Shown: positions 7,751-17,179, counted from the first letter of the stretch. The stretch: 64,000 bases of DNA from UBA6522 sp965221035 (GCA_965221035.1 OZ244860.1:2356001-2420000), one strand, 5' to 3'. Notes: generated from the letters alone by a model not told the origin. A program made the numbers and translations.

Positions 7751-9388
7751 TTAATGCTTGAGGATCTGGAAATTCTTGCTGCGATGATGATCCATGATAT
7801 TGGAGGTAAAACCGCCCACCCAGGGTTTCACCATCCGAGCGGTCACGTAGAAATAGATGGGCAGGATCGGCAGGTCCTCCAGAAAGATCCGCTCCGCCTC
7901 CTGAAGCAGTTCCGCGCGGCGCTGCGGGTCGCCCTCCGCCGAAGCTTCGGCCAGCAAGCGGTCATATTCCGGGTTCACATAACCCGAATCGTTCAGCGCG
8001 CTGGTGGATTCGAACAGTTCGGCAAAGGTGTAGGCGTCGTTGTAGTCGCCGATCCAGCCTCCACGGTATACCTCGGTGTCGATCTTCTGCCGGCGGGTGT
8101 CCAGGAACACCTTCCATTCCTGGTTGAGGATCTCCACTTCCACGCCCAGGGTCTCCCTCCACATGGAGGCGATCGCCACGGCGATGCGCCGGTGATCCTC
8201 CTGCGTGTTGTAGAGGATCTGCGTGCGCAGCGGATTCTCGGCCGAATAACCGGCCAGCTCGTACAGCCGCCGGGCCTCTTCGTTGCGCTGTTCCTGGGTC
8301 CAGGCCGCTTCCGGGATCTGCTGACCCGTGTAGTTCTGCACCGGCGGTACCCAGCCGTAGGCCGGCACTTCGCCCGCGGCGGTGATCTGGCCGGTGATGA
8401 TGTCCCGGTCCACGGCCAGGGTGAGCGCGCGGCGAAGCTCCGGGCTGTCCCCGAAGGGCGGCCGGGTCATGTTGAATCCGTAGTAGTAGGCCCCCAGGTA
8501 GGGCGCGATCACCAGCTCTTCCGCCAGGTTTTCGCGAATCCAGCGCAACTGGCGCTTGGGTATGGTGTTGGTGAGGTCCAGCTCCCCGGCCCGGTAGCGG
8601 CTCAGCTCGGCGGTCTGGTCTTCCGTCGGGTAGTACCACACCTCGTCGATGGTGGTGTTGGAGTCATCCCAGTAATGGGGGTTGCGCACCAGCTTGATGT
8701 GCGACTGCACCACCCACTCATCCAGCTGATAGGCGCCATTGGAAACCAGGTTGCCCGGGCGGGCGTATTGGTCGCCGTGCGTTTCGACGCTGGGCGGATG
8801 AACGGGATAGCTGGCCGAATGTGTCAGCAGGCCGAGAAAATAGGGGGTGGGATTCTCAAGTTGTATCTCAAGCGTATAGGTGTCCAATGCCCTGACGCCC
8901 ACCTCCGCGGAGGGCAGTTCGCCCGCCGCAACCGCCCGGGCATTGACGATCGGGTTCAGGATGAAGGTGTAGCGCGACAGCGTTGCCGGATCCAGGCTGC
9001 GGCGCAGGCTGTAGACGAAGTCGTCGGCGGTGACCGGGTCGCCATTGGACCAGCGGGCATCGCGGCGCAGGGCGAATGTGTACGTCCGGCCGTCCTCGCT
9101 GATCTCCCAGGATTCGGCCGCGCCACCGATCACCGTCCCGTCCGGGGCCTCGCTCATCAGGCCGTCGTACAGGTCGCGACCGATGTTGGAGCCCGGCACG
9201 CCTTCGGTGCGGTGGGGGTCGAGGGACTGCGGTTCGGCCCCGTTGCCCCAGCGAAGCACCTGTTCTTCGGCAAGCTCCCGACCGCTCTCGCCGCCGATGG
9301 GCTGCGCCTGATCGGCAGGCCCGCCGCATCCGCCCAGGCCGATCATGGCCAAGACCAAGCCCATCCAGTAGTTCATATTCATTGGCAA
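7751..9388 (-). CDS. oppA: Oligopeptide-binding lipoprotein (OppA-like)
   Basis: A 545-residue solute-binding protein of family SBP_bac_5 that would capture peptides in the periplasm and deliver them to OppBC. The N-terminus is a lipoprotein signal with lipobox LGGC (Cys21), so it should be lipid-anchored. EPQSLDPHRTEGVPGSNIGRD and WEISEDGRTYTFALRRDARWSNG are characteristic of OppA/MppA rather than DppA. Methionines at residues 3 and 5 are alternative starts. It is the first gene of the opp operon, 42 bases beyond the mnmG stop. Exact substrate (peptide or murein peptide) cannot be told from sequence. Confidence 0.92.
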   Translation of the reverse strand: MPMNMNYWMGLVLAMIGLGGCGGPADQAQPIGGESGRELAEEQVLRWGNGAEPQSLDPHRTEGVPGSNIGRDLYDGLMSEAPDGTVIGGAAESWEISEDGRTYTFALRRDARWSNGDPVTADDFVYSLRRSLDPATLSRYTFILNPIVNARAVAAGELPSAEVGVRALDTYTLEIQLENPTPYFLGLLTHSASYPVHPPSVETHGDQYARPGNLVSNGAYQLDEWVVQSHIKLVRNPHYWDDSNTTIDEVWYYPTEDQTAELSRYRAGELDLTNTIPKRQLRWIRENLAEELVIAPYLGAYYYGFNMTRPPFGDSPELRRALTLAVDRDIITGQITAAGEVPAYGWVPPVQNYTGQQIPEAAWTQEQRNEEARRLYELAGYSAENPLRTQILYNTQEDHRRIAVAIASMWRETLGVEVEILNQEWKVFLDTRRQKIDTEVYRGGWIGDYNDAYTFAELFESTSALNDSGYVNPEYDRLLAEASAEGDPQRRAELLQEAERIFLEDLPILPIYFYVTARMVKPWVGGFTSNIMDHHRSKNFQILKH

Positions 9389-9431
9389 TCCCCCGTTGCA
9401 ACCATCGGTGCGAGGCCCTGGGCCTTGATGT

Positions 9432-11330
9432 TCATGCGCTTTCGCGGAAATCCTGCTTCTTCAGGTGAATCAGCAGCAACGACACGGCTGCCGGTGTGAC
9501 GCCCGATATGCGGGCCGCCTGACCGATGTCCGCGGGCCGCGCCCGGGCGAGCTTCTCCCGCACCTCGTTCGACAGCCCGCGCACGTTGGCGTAGTCCAGT
9601 CCGGCGGGCAGGGGTGTCCCCTGGTGCCGACGCTGTCTTTCGATATCGCGAGACTGGCGCTCGATATAGCCCTGATAGCGGGCCTGGATCTCAAGTTGTC
9701 CGGCCACCTGCGAATACAGCTCCTCGCTCAACTGCCCCGAGTCCGCGCCGGCGCCCACCCGCGGCAGAGCCACCAGGTCATCGTAACGGCATTCCGGCCG
9801 CCGCAACAGTTGCCGGGCCGGGGTGTCACGCCTCAGCGGCCCGACCGGGCTTGCGGTCGGCACGTCCCTGGGCCGCACCACGATGGCCGAGAGCCGCTCG
9901 GTCTCCGATCGGATCGCGCCTTGTTTGATCTTGAAACTGCGCCAGCGTTCATCGTCGACGATGCCGAGTTCCCGGCCCGTGGGCGTCAACCTGAGATCGG
10001 CATTGTCCTCCCTCAGCGACAGCCGGTATTCAGCGCGCGACGTGAACATGCGGTAGGGCTCCAGCGTGCCGTTGGTGACCAGATCGTCGATCAACACGCC
10101 GATGTAGGCCTCGTCGCGGCGCGGATACCATCCATCCAGCCCCAGGGCCTCCCTGGCGGCGTTGATCCCGGCGACAAGGCCCTGGGCAGCGGCCTCCTCG
10201 TAGCCGGTGGTGCCGTTGATCTGTCCGGCGAAATACAGTCCCGCGACCGCCTCGGTGCGAAGACTCGGCCGCAGGTCCCGCGGATCGAAAAAATCGTACT
10301 CGATGGCGTAGCCCGGCCGGGTGATCCGCGCCTTCTCGAAGCCGACGATGGACCGCACGAACCGGTGCTGCACATCGAACGGCAGGCTGGTCGAGATGCC
10401 GTTGGGATAGACTTCCCGGGTGTCGAGGCCCTCCGGCTCGACGAAGATCTGATGGGACGCCTTGTCGGCGAAACGAACGACCTTGTCCTCGATGGAAGGG
10501 CAGTATCTGGGACCCGTTCCTTCAATGGCCCCGCTGAAGATGGGTGAGCGGTCCAGGTTGTCACGGATGATGTCGTGGGTTCTGGGAGTGGTGCGGGTGA
10601 TGTGGCAGGGCACTTGCGCGGGATGATCGGAGCGCCGGCCCATGAAGGAGAAAACCGGCGCCGGATGATCCCCCGGCTGCGGACTGAGCCGGTCGAAGTC
10701 GATGCTGCGCCCGTCGATCCGCGGTGGCGTTCCTGTCTTGAGCCGGCCCACCTTGAGACTCAGCTCGCGCAGCCGTCCCGCCAGCCTCACCGACGCCGGG
10801 TCCCCGGCGCGCCCCCCCGATTGACTGGCGCCTCCGACGTGAATCCGGCCTGAAAGGAACGTGCCCACCGTCAACACCACCGCGCTTGCCGCAATACTCA
10901 GCCCCATGCGCGTGACCACACCCCGGACGCGCCCGCCCTGAAGCAACAGGTCGTCCACGTCCTGCTGGAGCAGGCTGAGCCCCGGCTGCGTTTCGAGCAT
11001 CCGCCGTATGGCCTTGCGATACAGCACCCGGTCCGCCTGCGCACGGGTGGCGCGCACTGCCGGTCCCTTGCTGGCGTTGAGCGTGCGAAAGTGGATGCCC
11101 GCCTGGTCCGCCGCCCGCGCCATGGCGCCGCCGAGGGCATCGACCTCCCGCGCCAGGTGACCCTTGCCGACACCGCCGATGGCCGGGTTGCAGCTCATCT
11201 GGCCGAGCGTATCGAGATTCTGGGTCAGCAGCAGCGTCCGAGCACCGGCCCTCGCGGCGGCCAGCGCCGCCTCGGTTCCGGCGTGGCCTCCGCCCACCAC
11301 GATGCAGTCGAATTGTTCCGGATAGTTCAT
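9432..11330 (-). CDS. mnmG: tRNA uridine-5-carboxymethylaminomethyl modification enzyme MnmG (GidA)
   Basis: A 632-residue FAD enzyme that, with MnmE, installs carboxymethylaminomethyl at the wobble U34 of certain tRNAs. The dinucleotide-binding motif VGGGHAGTEAALAAAR is near the start. MSCNPAIGGVGKGHLAREVDALGG and GTPPRIDGRSIDF are diagnostic, as is GQINGTTGYEEAAAQG. The C-terminal domain ends in the conserved region YANVRGLSNEVREKL. The start MNYPEQFDCIVVGGG was chosen over an upstream in-frame extension because it matches the family. MnmE lies upstream with one gene in between. Confidence 0.98.
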   Translation of the reverse strand: MNYPEQFDCIVVGGGHAGTEAALAAARAGARTLLLTQNLDTLGQMSCNPAIGGVGKGHLAREVDALGGAMARAADQAGIHFRTLNASKGPAVRATRAQADRVLYRKAIRRMLETQPGLSLLQQDVDDLLLQGGRVRGVVTRMGLSIAASAVVLTVGTFLSGRIHVGGASQSGGRAGDPASVRLAGRLRELSLKVGRLKTGTPPRIDGRSIDFDRLSPQPGDHPAPVFSFMGRRSDHPAQVPCHITRTTPRTHDIIRDNLDRSPIFSGAIEGTGPRYCPSIEDKVVRFADKASHQIFVEPEGLDTREVYPNGISTSLPFDVQHRFVRSIVGFEKARITRPGYAIEYDFFDPRDLRPSLRTEAVAGLYFAGQINGTTGYEEAAAQGLVAGINAAREALGLDGWYPRRDEAYIGVLIDDLVTNGTLEPYRMFTSRAEYRLSLREDNADLRLTPTGRELGIVDDERWRSFKIKQGAIRSETERLSAIVVRPRDVPTASPVGPLRRDTPARQLLRRPECRYDDLVALPRVGAGADSGQLSEELYSQVAGQLEIQARYQGYIERQSRDIERQRRHQGTPLPAGLDYANVRGLSNEVREKLARARPADIGQAARISGVTPAAVSLLLIHLKKQDFRESA

Positions 11331-11358
11331 GGTATTGCGCCTTCGCAGACGCGCAATT

Positions 11359-12027
11359 CTAGCAGTCTCCCGGCAGGTGTCTCGCTGCCCTGGGGCTGCG
11401 GCAAGCCTGCGCGGCCCGGGCCGGGCGGCGCCTTTGCAGCCGATAGACGAAGGCCGGCGGCATGTTGATGGGCGTGAACCGCAACAAGGAGGCATCCAGA
11501 TCGAGTCTCCTCAATACCGCGCGTTCAACCGGGCAACGGCCGCCGTAGGTGAACTGGTGGAACGCCCCCTCCTTCGACAGGGCCGAGAAAACCTGGTGGA
11601 GCAGGCGAAGCTTTCGCCCGGGAGTGAACAACAGCAACGGCAACCCGCTGACCACGAAGTCGGCGGGTCCGGGAAGCGCCCGGGTGTACCGGTTGAGCGC
11701 CAGCGCGTCGCCGGTAACCACCGGCACCCCGGGAAAGCGCTTGCGCAACATTTCGGAAAAGGCCTCGTTCTGCTCGATCACGAGGAGGTCGGCCGCGGCG
11801 ACGCCGGAATCCAGTATCGCCCGGGTCAGCACACCCGTGCCCGCCCCCAGTTCGATGACCCGCGAGCCGCTGGCGATGTCCGCCACCATGTGGTCGGCCA
11901 ACCGTCGGCTGCTCGGAGCCAGCGCACCCACCGAGCGCGGCTCCCTGACCAACGTGCCCAGGAAACGCCGATGACGTTCCAGGGAGCTGGTCAAGGCCGC
12001 CAGCATGCGGTTGCGGTGTCGCTTCAT
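11359..12027 (-). CDS. SAM-dependent methyltransferase, PmtA-like
   Basis: A 222-residue class I methyltransferase resembling phospholipid N-methyltransferase PmtA. The N-terminal segment FLGTLVREPRSVGALAPSSRRLADHM is typical of that group, followed by the SAM-binding motif VIELGAGTGVLTRAIL and the acidic strand LVIEQNEAF. PmtA would convert phosphatidylethanolamine towards phosphatidylcholine, but PmtA-like proteins are diverse and the substrate is not proven. It sits directly after mnmE and 28 bases before mnmG, an unusual place. The C-terminus is Arg- and Ala-rich. Confidence 0.7.
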   Translation of the reverse strand: MKRHRNRMLAALTSSLERHRRFLGTLVREPRSVGALAPSSRRLADHMVADIASGSRVIELGAGTGVLTRAILDSGVAAADLLVIEQNEAFSEMLRKRFPGVPVVTGDALALNRYTRALPGPADFVVSGLPLLLFTPGRKLRLLHQVFSALSKEGAFHQFTYGGRCPVERAVLRRLDLDASLLRFTPINMPPAFVYRLQRRRPARAAQACRSPRAARHLPGDC

Positions 12028-13434
12028 CTACTTTCCGATACAGAAGCTTGCAAAAATCTCCCCCAGCAGATCGTCGCTAGTGAACTCGCCGGTCAGCTCG
12101 CCCAGTGCGCCCTGGGCGCCGCGCAATTCTTCCGCGGCGAGTTCCAGGGCGCCGTCCGCCTTCAGCTGATCCCGCCCGGCGCGCACGTGGGCCCTGGCGC
12201 GCACCAGCGCATCCAGGTGCCGGGACCTTGCGCTGAAGGTTCCGGAAGACTCCCCTCCGAACCCGGAGATTTCCTTCAGATACTGGCGCAACAGCCCGGT
12301 TCCCTCCCCTGTCAGGGCGGACAGCCGCATGACCGCAAGACCGTCCTGGTCTTCGCGCCCGGCCCGCAGGGGCACCAGGTCGACCTTGTTCCGAATCATC
12401 GCCAGCGCCGTGCCGGCTGGCACTTCGGCGCGGGCGCGGGCGACTTCGGCGGCCAGGTCCTCGCGAATGTCCATCATCCACAGCACGCAGTCCGCGCGCT
12501 CGACCGCCTTCCGGGCCCGCCGCACGCCCTCGACCTCCACCGGGTCCGACGCCGGCCTGAAACCCGCCGTATCGGTAATGCACACCGGCAGGCCGTCCAC
12601 GGACAGGTGTTCGCGCAGGGGGTCCCGGGTGGTTCCGGCCATCCGGGTGACAATGGCGGCATCGTATCCGGCCAGCCGGTTCATGAGGCTGGACTTGCCC
12701 GCGTTGGGCGGTCCCGCGATCACCGCATTGAGACCATCGCGAAGCGCGGCGCCTTGCCTGGATTCGTCCGACAGCCGCTCGAGCAGTTCCAGTACGTTGC
12801 CGAAGCCGGGCTCGAGATCGCCGGCCGGGTCCAGCTCCAGTTCCTCATCGGGAAAGTCCAGCCAGGCCTCAACACGCACGCGCAGCGCGGTCAGTCCCTC
12901 CTGCACTTCCAGGACGCGCCTGGAGAACGCTCCGCACAGGGAACGGGCCGCCGCCCGCGCCGCCGCCCGCGAACCGCTGTCCACCAGGTCGGCGACCGCT
13001 TCGGCCTGGGCCAGGTCCAGCTTGTCGTTGAGAAACGCCCGTAACGTGAACTCGCCGGGCTCGGCCGCGCGGGCCCCCAGCCGGTACGCCTGGTTCAGCA
13101 GCCAGTCCCCGACCACCATGCCCCCATGTCCGTGCAGTTCGACCACATCCTCTCCTGTTGACGACTTCGGTGCCGGAAAGAAGAGCAGCATGCCCCGGTC
13201 GAACGGTCGACCGGCCTCGTCGCGGAACGTGCACACATGGGCATGGCGCGGGCGAGGACGCAGGCCTGCCAGCTCCACACCGATGGGCAGCGCCCCGGCG
13301 CCGGATACGCGCACGATGCAGACCGCCCCCCTGCCCGGCGGCGTCGCCAGCGCCGCGATGGTGTCGTGATGTGCCACGAAATCCGTACCTTCCCCGGCCG
13401 GAACTTCCCCGACCGACGGACTGCGGGCCGTCAT
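12028..13434 (-). CDS. mnmE: tRNA modification GTPase MnmE (TrmE)
   Basis: A 468-residue GTPase that partners MnmG in U34 tRNA modification. The N-terminal tetrahydrofolate-binding domain begins at TIAALATPPGRGAVCIVRVSG. The inserted G domain shows G1 GPPNAGKSS, the potassium-sensing G2 region AGTTRD, G3 DTAGF and G4 NKVD. The protein ends in FCIGK, the conserved C-terminal motif with its catalytic cysteine. An extra 25 or so residues precede the usual N-terminus, so a start slightly downstream is possible. It lies 19 bases after yidC. Confidence 0.97.
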   Translation of the reverse strand: MTARSPSVGEVPAGEGTDFVAHHDTIAALATPPGRGAVCIVRVSGAGALPIGVELAGLRPRPRHAHVCTFRDEAGRPFDRGMLLFFPAPKSSTGEDVVELHGHGGMVVGDWLLNQAYRLGARAAEPGEFTLRAFLNDKLDLAQAEAVADLVDSGSRAAARAAARSLCGAFSRRVLEVQEGLTALRVRVEAWLDFPDEELELDPAGDLEPGFGNVLELLERLSDESRQGAALRDGLNAVIAGPPNAGKSSLMNRLAGYDAAIVTRMAGTTRDPLREHLSVDGLPVCITDTAGFRPASDPVEVEGVRRARKAVERADCVLWMMDIREDLAAEVARARAEVPAGTALAMIRNKVDLVPLRAGREDQDGLAVMRLSALTGEGTGLLRQYLKEISGFGGESSGTFSARSRHLDALVRARAHVRAGRDQLKADGALELAAEELRGAQGALGELTGEFTSDDLLGEIFASFCIGK

Positions 13435-13453
13435 CCGTACAGCCTCGATTCCT

Positions 13454-15097
13454 TCAGGCGGCGATTACCTTGTTGATTCGCCACTGCTGCAAGATGGAGA
13501 GCGCGGTGTTGGTGAGCCAGTAGAGCACCAGGCCGGCCGGAAAAAAAGCGAAAAAGGCGGTGAATGCGATGGGCATGATCTGCATGACCCTGGCTTGCAT
13601 GGGATCCGGCGGAGCCGGATTCAGACGGGTCTGAACCAGCATTGCGGCGCCCATGAGCAGGGGCAGGACAAAGAATGGATCCCTGGACGACAGATCGTCG
13701 ATCCAGAGCATGAACGGCGCCTGACGCAATTCCACGCTTTCGATCAGCACCCAGTAGAAGGCGAAGAAAAACGGCATCTGGATCAGGATGGGCAGACAGC
13801 CGGCCGCCGGGTTGACCTTTTCCCGCTTGTACAGCTCCATCATTTGACGGCTGAGTTGTTCGCGGTTGTCCTTGTAGGTCTCCTGCAGGGCCTTCATGCG
13901 CGGCTGGAGCTTGCGCATCTTCGCCATGGAGCGACCGCTGGTCTGGGTGAGCTTGTAGAACGCCAGCTTGATCAGCAAGGTGGTGATGATGATCGACCAA
14001 CCCCAATTGCCGACCACGCCGAATATCTTGTCCAGCACCCAGAACAGCGGCAGCGCCAGGAATGTGAAGATGCCGTAATCGACGGTCAGCTCCAGGCGCG
14101 GCCCGGCCCCGGCGAGCTGGTCCTGCAGCTTCGGTCCGACGAACAGCGTGAAGTCGAAGTTCCGGCGCTCGCCGGGCGCCACATCGACCACGTTCGTCAC
14201 GGCGCTCAGAACATAGTCCGCGCCCCGGGCGGAGGCCTGATAATGGATTTCGTCACCGGGTGGCGGCACGGCCGCGGCCAGAAAATGGTGCTGAATGCTC
14301 GCATGCCATCCGCCGGCAAGACTCTGTGTGATGGGTTGCGCACGCAGGTCGTCCACATCGAGCTTGTCGAATTGGTCGCCGTCGTAGAGCACCGGACCCG
14401 TAAAGGAGTACGAGTCCACTGAAATGAATGATCTGCCAGCCGGATTGTGGCGCCTCAACAGCTGCGCGTAGGCCGCGCCGTTCCAGGGCGCGGCGCCATC
14501 GTTCTGCAGGACCAGATCAAGGTCCACGGCGTATTGACCGCGCCGGAAAGTATAGGTCTTGGTGGCCTGCAACGGCCCGTCACCCTGCCAATTCAGCGTG
14601 ACGACGAGCTCGTCCGCGCCATCACGCAGCTCGTATTCGCTTCGCGCCGCAGAGAATGAGGCCAGGTGGTTCGGTTCGTCCACGCCGGACGTGCCGCGCA
14701 GGCCGGTCTGATAGACCCAGCGGTCTTCGCCCGAAAAGTCCAGCAGCCGCACGGGCACCAATGGCTCGGCGTCCTTGTCCACCGGATAGTCAAGCAGGTC
14801 GACACGCACCAGGTCTCCGCCCTGGCCATCGATGATCGCGTCGAAGACATCGGTGCGAACGGTGATCGGCCGACCGGGCTCCGATGTCGCGCCCGCGGGC
14901 AGCAGCGGCGGTGCCTCGCGGTCCAGGTCAAGCTGCGGCAGATCGGCTTCGCCGCCCAGGCCCGGATCCTCCGCCGCCTGACCCGCCGGAACCGGTTCGG
15001 GAGGTGCTTCGACCGGGTACTGGAGCACCCACGCCCGGTAGGTAAACCACAGCGCAAGACCGAAGGCCACCCAGAGAATCAACCGGACGTTATCCAT
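13454..15097 (-). CDS. yidC: Membrane protein insertase YidC
   Basis: A 547-residue Oxa1/YidC insertase of the Gram-negative form. It has a first helix (VRLILWVAFGLALWFTYRAW), a large periplasmic beta-domain (about residues 60-340), then the five-helix core beginning near LTVDYGIFTFLALPLFWVL. The cytoplasmic loop MRKLQPRMKALQETYKDN and the groove segment NPAAGCLPILIQMPFFFAFY are conserved family features. Its start overlaps the end of rnpA by eight bases. The small yidD gene often found between rnpA and yidC is absent. Confidence 0.97.
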   Translation of the reverse strand: MDNVRLILWVAFGLALWFTYRAWVLQYPVEAPPEPVPAGQAAEDPGLGGEADLPQLDLDREAPPLLPAGATSEPGRPITVRTDVFDAIIDGQGGDLVRVDLLDYPVDKDAEPLVPVRLLDFSGEDRWVYQTGLRGTSGVDEPNHLASFSAARSEYELRDGADELVVTLNWQGDGPLQATKTYTFRRGQYAVDLDLVLQNDGAAPWNGAAYAQLLRRHNPAGRSFISVDSYSFTGPVLYDGDQFDKLDVDDLRAQPITQSLAGGWHASIQHHFLAAAVPPPGDEIHYQASARGADYVLSAVTNVVDVAPGERRNFDFTLFVGPKLQDQLAGAGPRLELTVDYGIFTFLALPLFWVLDKIFGVVGNWGWSIIITTLLIKLAFYKLTQTSGRSMAKMRKLQPRMKALQETYKDNREQLSRQMMELYKREKVNPAAGCLPILIQMPFFFAFYWVLIESVELRQAPFMLWIDDLSSRDPFFVLPLLMGAAMLVQTRLNPAPPDPMQARVMQIMPIAFTAFFAFFPAGLVLYWLTNTALSILQQWRINKVIAA

Positions 15098-15461
15098 CGC
15101 GGCAGGCCTTCGCCCTTTTCGCGATGCGACTGAAATGTTCCGTCAGGCTCCGATGCAACACGTTGTTCTCCGCACGGGGAGCTTCGGCTCTCGCCATGAC
15201 TACAAAATCCCAAGCCGGCAACTGCAGGTGGCGGAAGGCCTCGCGGCCAAGGCGCCGCAGCCGATTCCTCGCACAGGCGGTCTTGGCCACCTTCTTCGAG
15301 ACCGCCAGCCCCAAGCGTGCATTATCGCAGGTACCGGGTCGGGCGAGTACTGTGAAATACGCGTCCGCGGACCTTACGGGGCGTGCGAATACCCGCCCGA
15401 ACTCGCGGGAAAGCGTCAGGCGCTTCCGGCGGCTGAAGGTTGCCGACGGCCGCATGGACAC
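15090..15461 (-). CDS. rnpA: Ribonuclease P protein component
   Basis: The 123-residue basic protein subunit of RNase P, which binds the catalytic RNA for tRNA 5' maturation. The family signature is seen as SKKVAKTACARNRLRRLGREAFR, and the N-terminal RLTLSREFGRVF is typical. The start used (MSMRPSATFSRRK) lies nine bases after rpmH; a second in-frame ATG two codons on is equally possible. Confidence 0.95.
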   Translation of the reverse strand: MSMRPSATFSRRKRLTLSREFGRVFARPVRSADAYFTVLARPGTCDNARLGLAVSKKVAKTACARNRLRRLGREAFRHLQLPAWDFVVMARAEAPRAENNVLHRSLTEHFSRIAKRAKACRDG

Positions 15462-15470
15462 ATGGGGCGG

Positions 15471-15605
15471 CTAAGGCGTGAGCCGTGCGCGGCCCTTCGC
15501 CCGCCGACGCTTCAGCACCAGGCGACCACCCTTTGTCGCCATACGGGCCCGGAACCCATGGGTGCGCTTGCGCCTGAGGTTGCTGGGTTGAAAGGTTCTC
15601 TTCAT
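15471..15605 (-). CDS. rpmH: 50S ribosomal protein L34
   Basis: A 44-residue, very basic protein starting MKRTFQPSNLRRKRTHGFRA and ending in a lysine/arginine-rich tail, an unmistakable L34. It is the first gene of the leftward operon rpmH-rnpA-yidC and is divergent from dnaA, the usual origin-proximal arrangement. Confidence 0.98.
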   Translation of the reverse strand: MKRTFQPSNLRRKRTHGFRARMATKGGRLVLKRRRAKGRARLTP

Positions 15606-15685
15606 GGGTTTTCCGCAATCCGGTCCTGTCCTGCCAGAAAAGTTGTAAGCAAAACAAGGACATGTGCTTTTCGAAAGAGGGCGAA

Positions 15686-15714
15686 ACTCTACGCTCGCCA
15701 GTTGACCCTGTCAA
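15686..15714 (-). promoter_or_regulatory. Sigma-70 promoter of rpmH
   Basis: On the minus strand a perfect TTGACA (15714-15709) and TAGAGT (15691-15686) are exactly 17 bases apart. Transcription would begin near 15679, giving a leader of about 75 bases before rpmH. It is the strongest sigma-70-type match I noticed in the window. Confidence 0.75.
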
Positions 15715-15830
15715 TAGCGGGCATCATCAATTCGGGCTGGATAGTCGGCGCCCTTGAACGGTACACTTGTAAACGCTTACGGGCACCAGGCAGACTTCCA
15801 ATACCCACGGACCAACTACAACCAGCGATC

Positions 15831-17168
15831 GTGGCATCAGCACCGCAGCCATCGCTCTGGAACCAGTGCTTGAGGACGCTGGAACTGGAGCTGTCCGAAC
15901 AGGAATTCAACACGTGGATCAGACCGCTGCAGGCGGAACAGTCCGACCGTGGCCTGCGCCTGCTGGCGCCCAACCGGTTCGTGGTGGACTGGGTTCGCCA
16001 GAATTGCCTTTCCCACATCCTCGCAACCGCCGCCGGGTTTCCCGTGGACCTGGCGGTGGGGGGTCGTCGCCCGCCGCTCAAGGCCAAGGCGGTTGCCGAT
16101 GCGCCGTCGCGACGGCGCCCGTTCGCGCCCGGGCGTTCAAGCATGCCGGGCAGCCGGCTCGATCCGAATTTTACCTTCGACAATTTCGTCGAAGGCAAGA
16201 GCAACCAGATGGCGCGGGCCAGCGCCATGCAGGTGGCGAAGGCCCCCGGGCGGGCGTACAACCCGCTGTGCATATACGGTGGCGTGGGTCTGGGCAAGAC
16301 GCACCTCATGCACGCCATCGGCAACCTGATTCGCGACCGGGAAGCCAATACCAAGGTCATCTATGTGCAGTCGGAGGATTTCGTCCGCCACATGGTGAAC
16401 AGCTTGCAACAGAACACGATTGACGCCTTCAAGAGACACTACCGGTCCCTGGATGCATTGCTGATCGATGACGTCCAGCTCTTTGCCCACAAGGAACGCA
16501 CCCAACAGGAGTTCTTTCACACTTTCAACGCGCTTCTCGAGGGACAGCGTCGAATCGTGCTGGCCTGCGACCGTTACCCCAAGGAAGTGTCGGGATTGGA
16601 TGATCGCCTCAAGTCACGCTTTGGCTGGGGCCTGACGGCGGCCATCGAACCGCCGGAACTGGAGACCAGCGTGGCGATCCTGATGAGCAAGGCCGCCGCG
16701 GAACAGGAACATCTTCCGGAGGAGGTGGCGTTCTTCATAGCCCAGCGCATCCGCTCGAACATTCGCGAGCTGGAGGGCGCGCTGCGCCGGGTCATCGCCA
16801 ACTCCCGCTTCACCGGAAAACCCATCACGCTGAAGTTCACCAAGGAAAGCCTTCACGATCTGCTGGCGCTGCAGGCAAGGCTGGTTACCATCGAAAACAT
16901 TCAACGCACGGTGGCCGCCTACTTCAAGGTCCGGGTCGCCGACATGCACTCGAAGCGGCGAAGCCGTTCGATCACCCGCCCGCGCCAGATCGCCATGGCA
17001 TTGGCAAGGGAGCTGACGAACCACAGCTTGCCGGAAATAGGCGAAGCCTTCGGCGGTCGTGATCACACCACCGTGATTCATGCCTGCCGAAGGGTCAAGG
17101 AGCTTCAGGAAGGGGAAACCAGGGTCGCGGAAGACTACGGCAACCTGTTGAGAACGTTGACGGGTTGA
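15831..17168 (+). CDS. dnaA: Chromosomal replication initiator DnaA
   Basis: A 445-residue AAA+ initiator that binds DnaA boxes and unwinds oriC. Domain I begins LWNQCLRTLELELSEQEFNTW and continues to APNRFVVDWVR. The Walker A motif GGVGLGKT is near residue 150, Walker B is LLIDDVQLF, and domain IV carries the signature GGRDHTTVIHACRRVKEL near the C-terminus. The GTG at 15831 is chosen because the protein then starts four to five residues before the conserved LWNQC block; longer in-frame sequence upstream runs through rpmH and rnpA antisense. No clear Shine-Dalgarno precedes the GTG. Divergent from rpmH. Confidence 0.96.
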   Translation: MASAPQPSLWNQCLRTLELELSEQEFNTWIRPLQAEQSDRGLRLLAPNRFVVDWVRQNCLSHILATAAGFPVDLAVGGRRPPLKAKAVADAPSRRRPFAPGRSSMPGSRLDPNFTFDNFVEGKSNQMARASAMQVAKAPGRAYNPLCIYGGVGLGKTHLMHAIGNLIRDREANTKVIYVQSEDFVRHMVNSLQQNTIDAFKRHYRSLDALLIDDVQLFAHKERTQQEFFHTFNALLEGQRRIVLACDRYPKEVSGLDDRLKSRFGWGLTAAIEPPELETSVAILMSKAAAEQEHLPEEVAFFIAQRIRSNIRELEGALRRVIANSRFTGKPITLKFTKESLHDLLALQARLVTIENIQRTVAAYFKVRVADMHSKRRSRSITRPRQIAMALARELTNHSLPEIGEAFGGRDHTTVIHACRRVKELQEGETRVAEDYGNLLRTLTG

Positions 17169-17179
17169 TCTGGACTAGC

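Noticed and set aside
7754..9499. 581-codon plus-strand frame opposite oppA
   Set aside because: Antisense shadow of oppA, whose lipoprotein signal and family motifs are clear on the minus strand.
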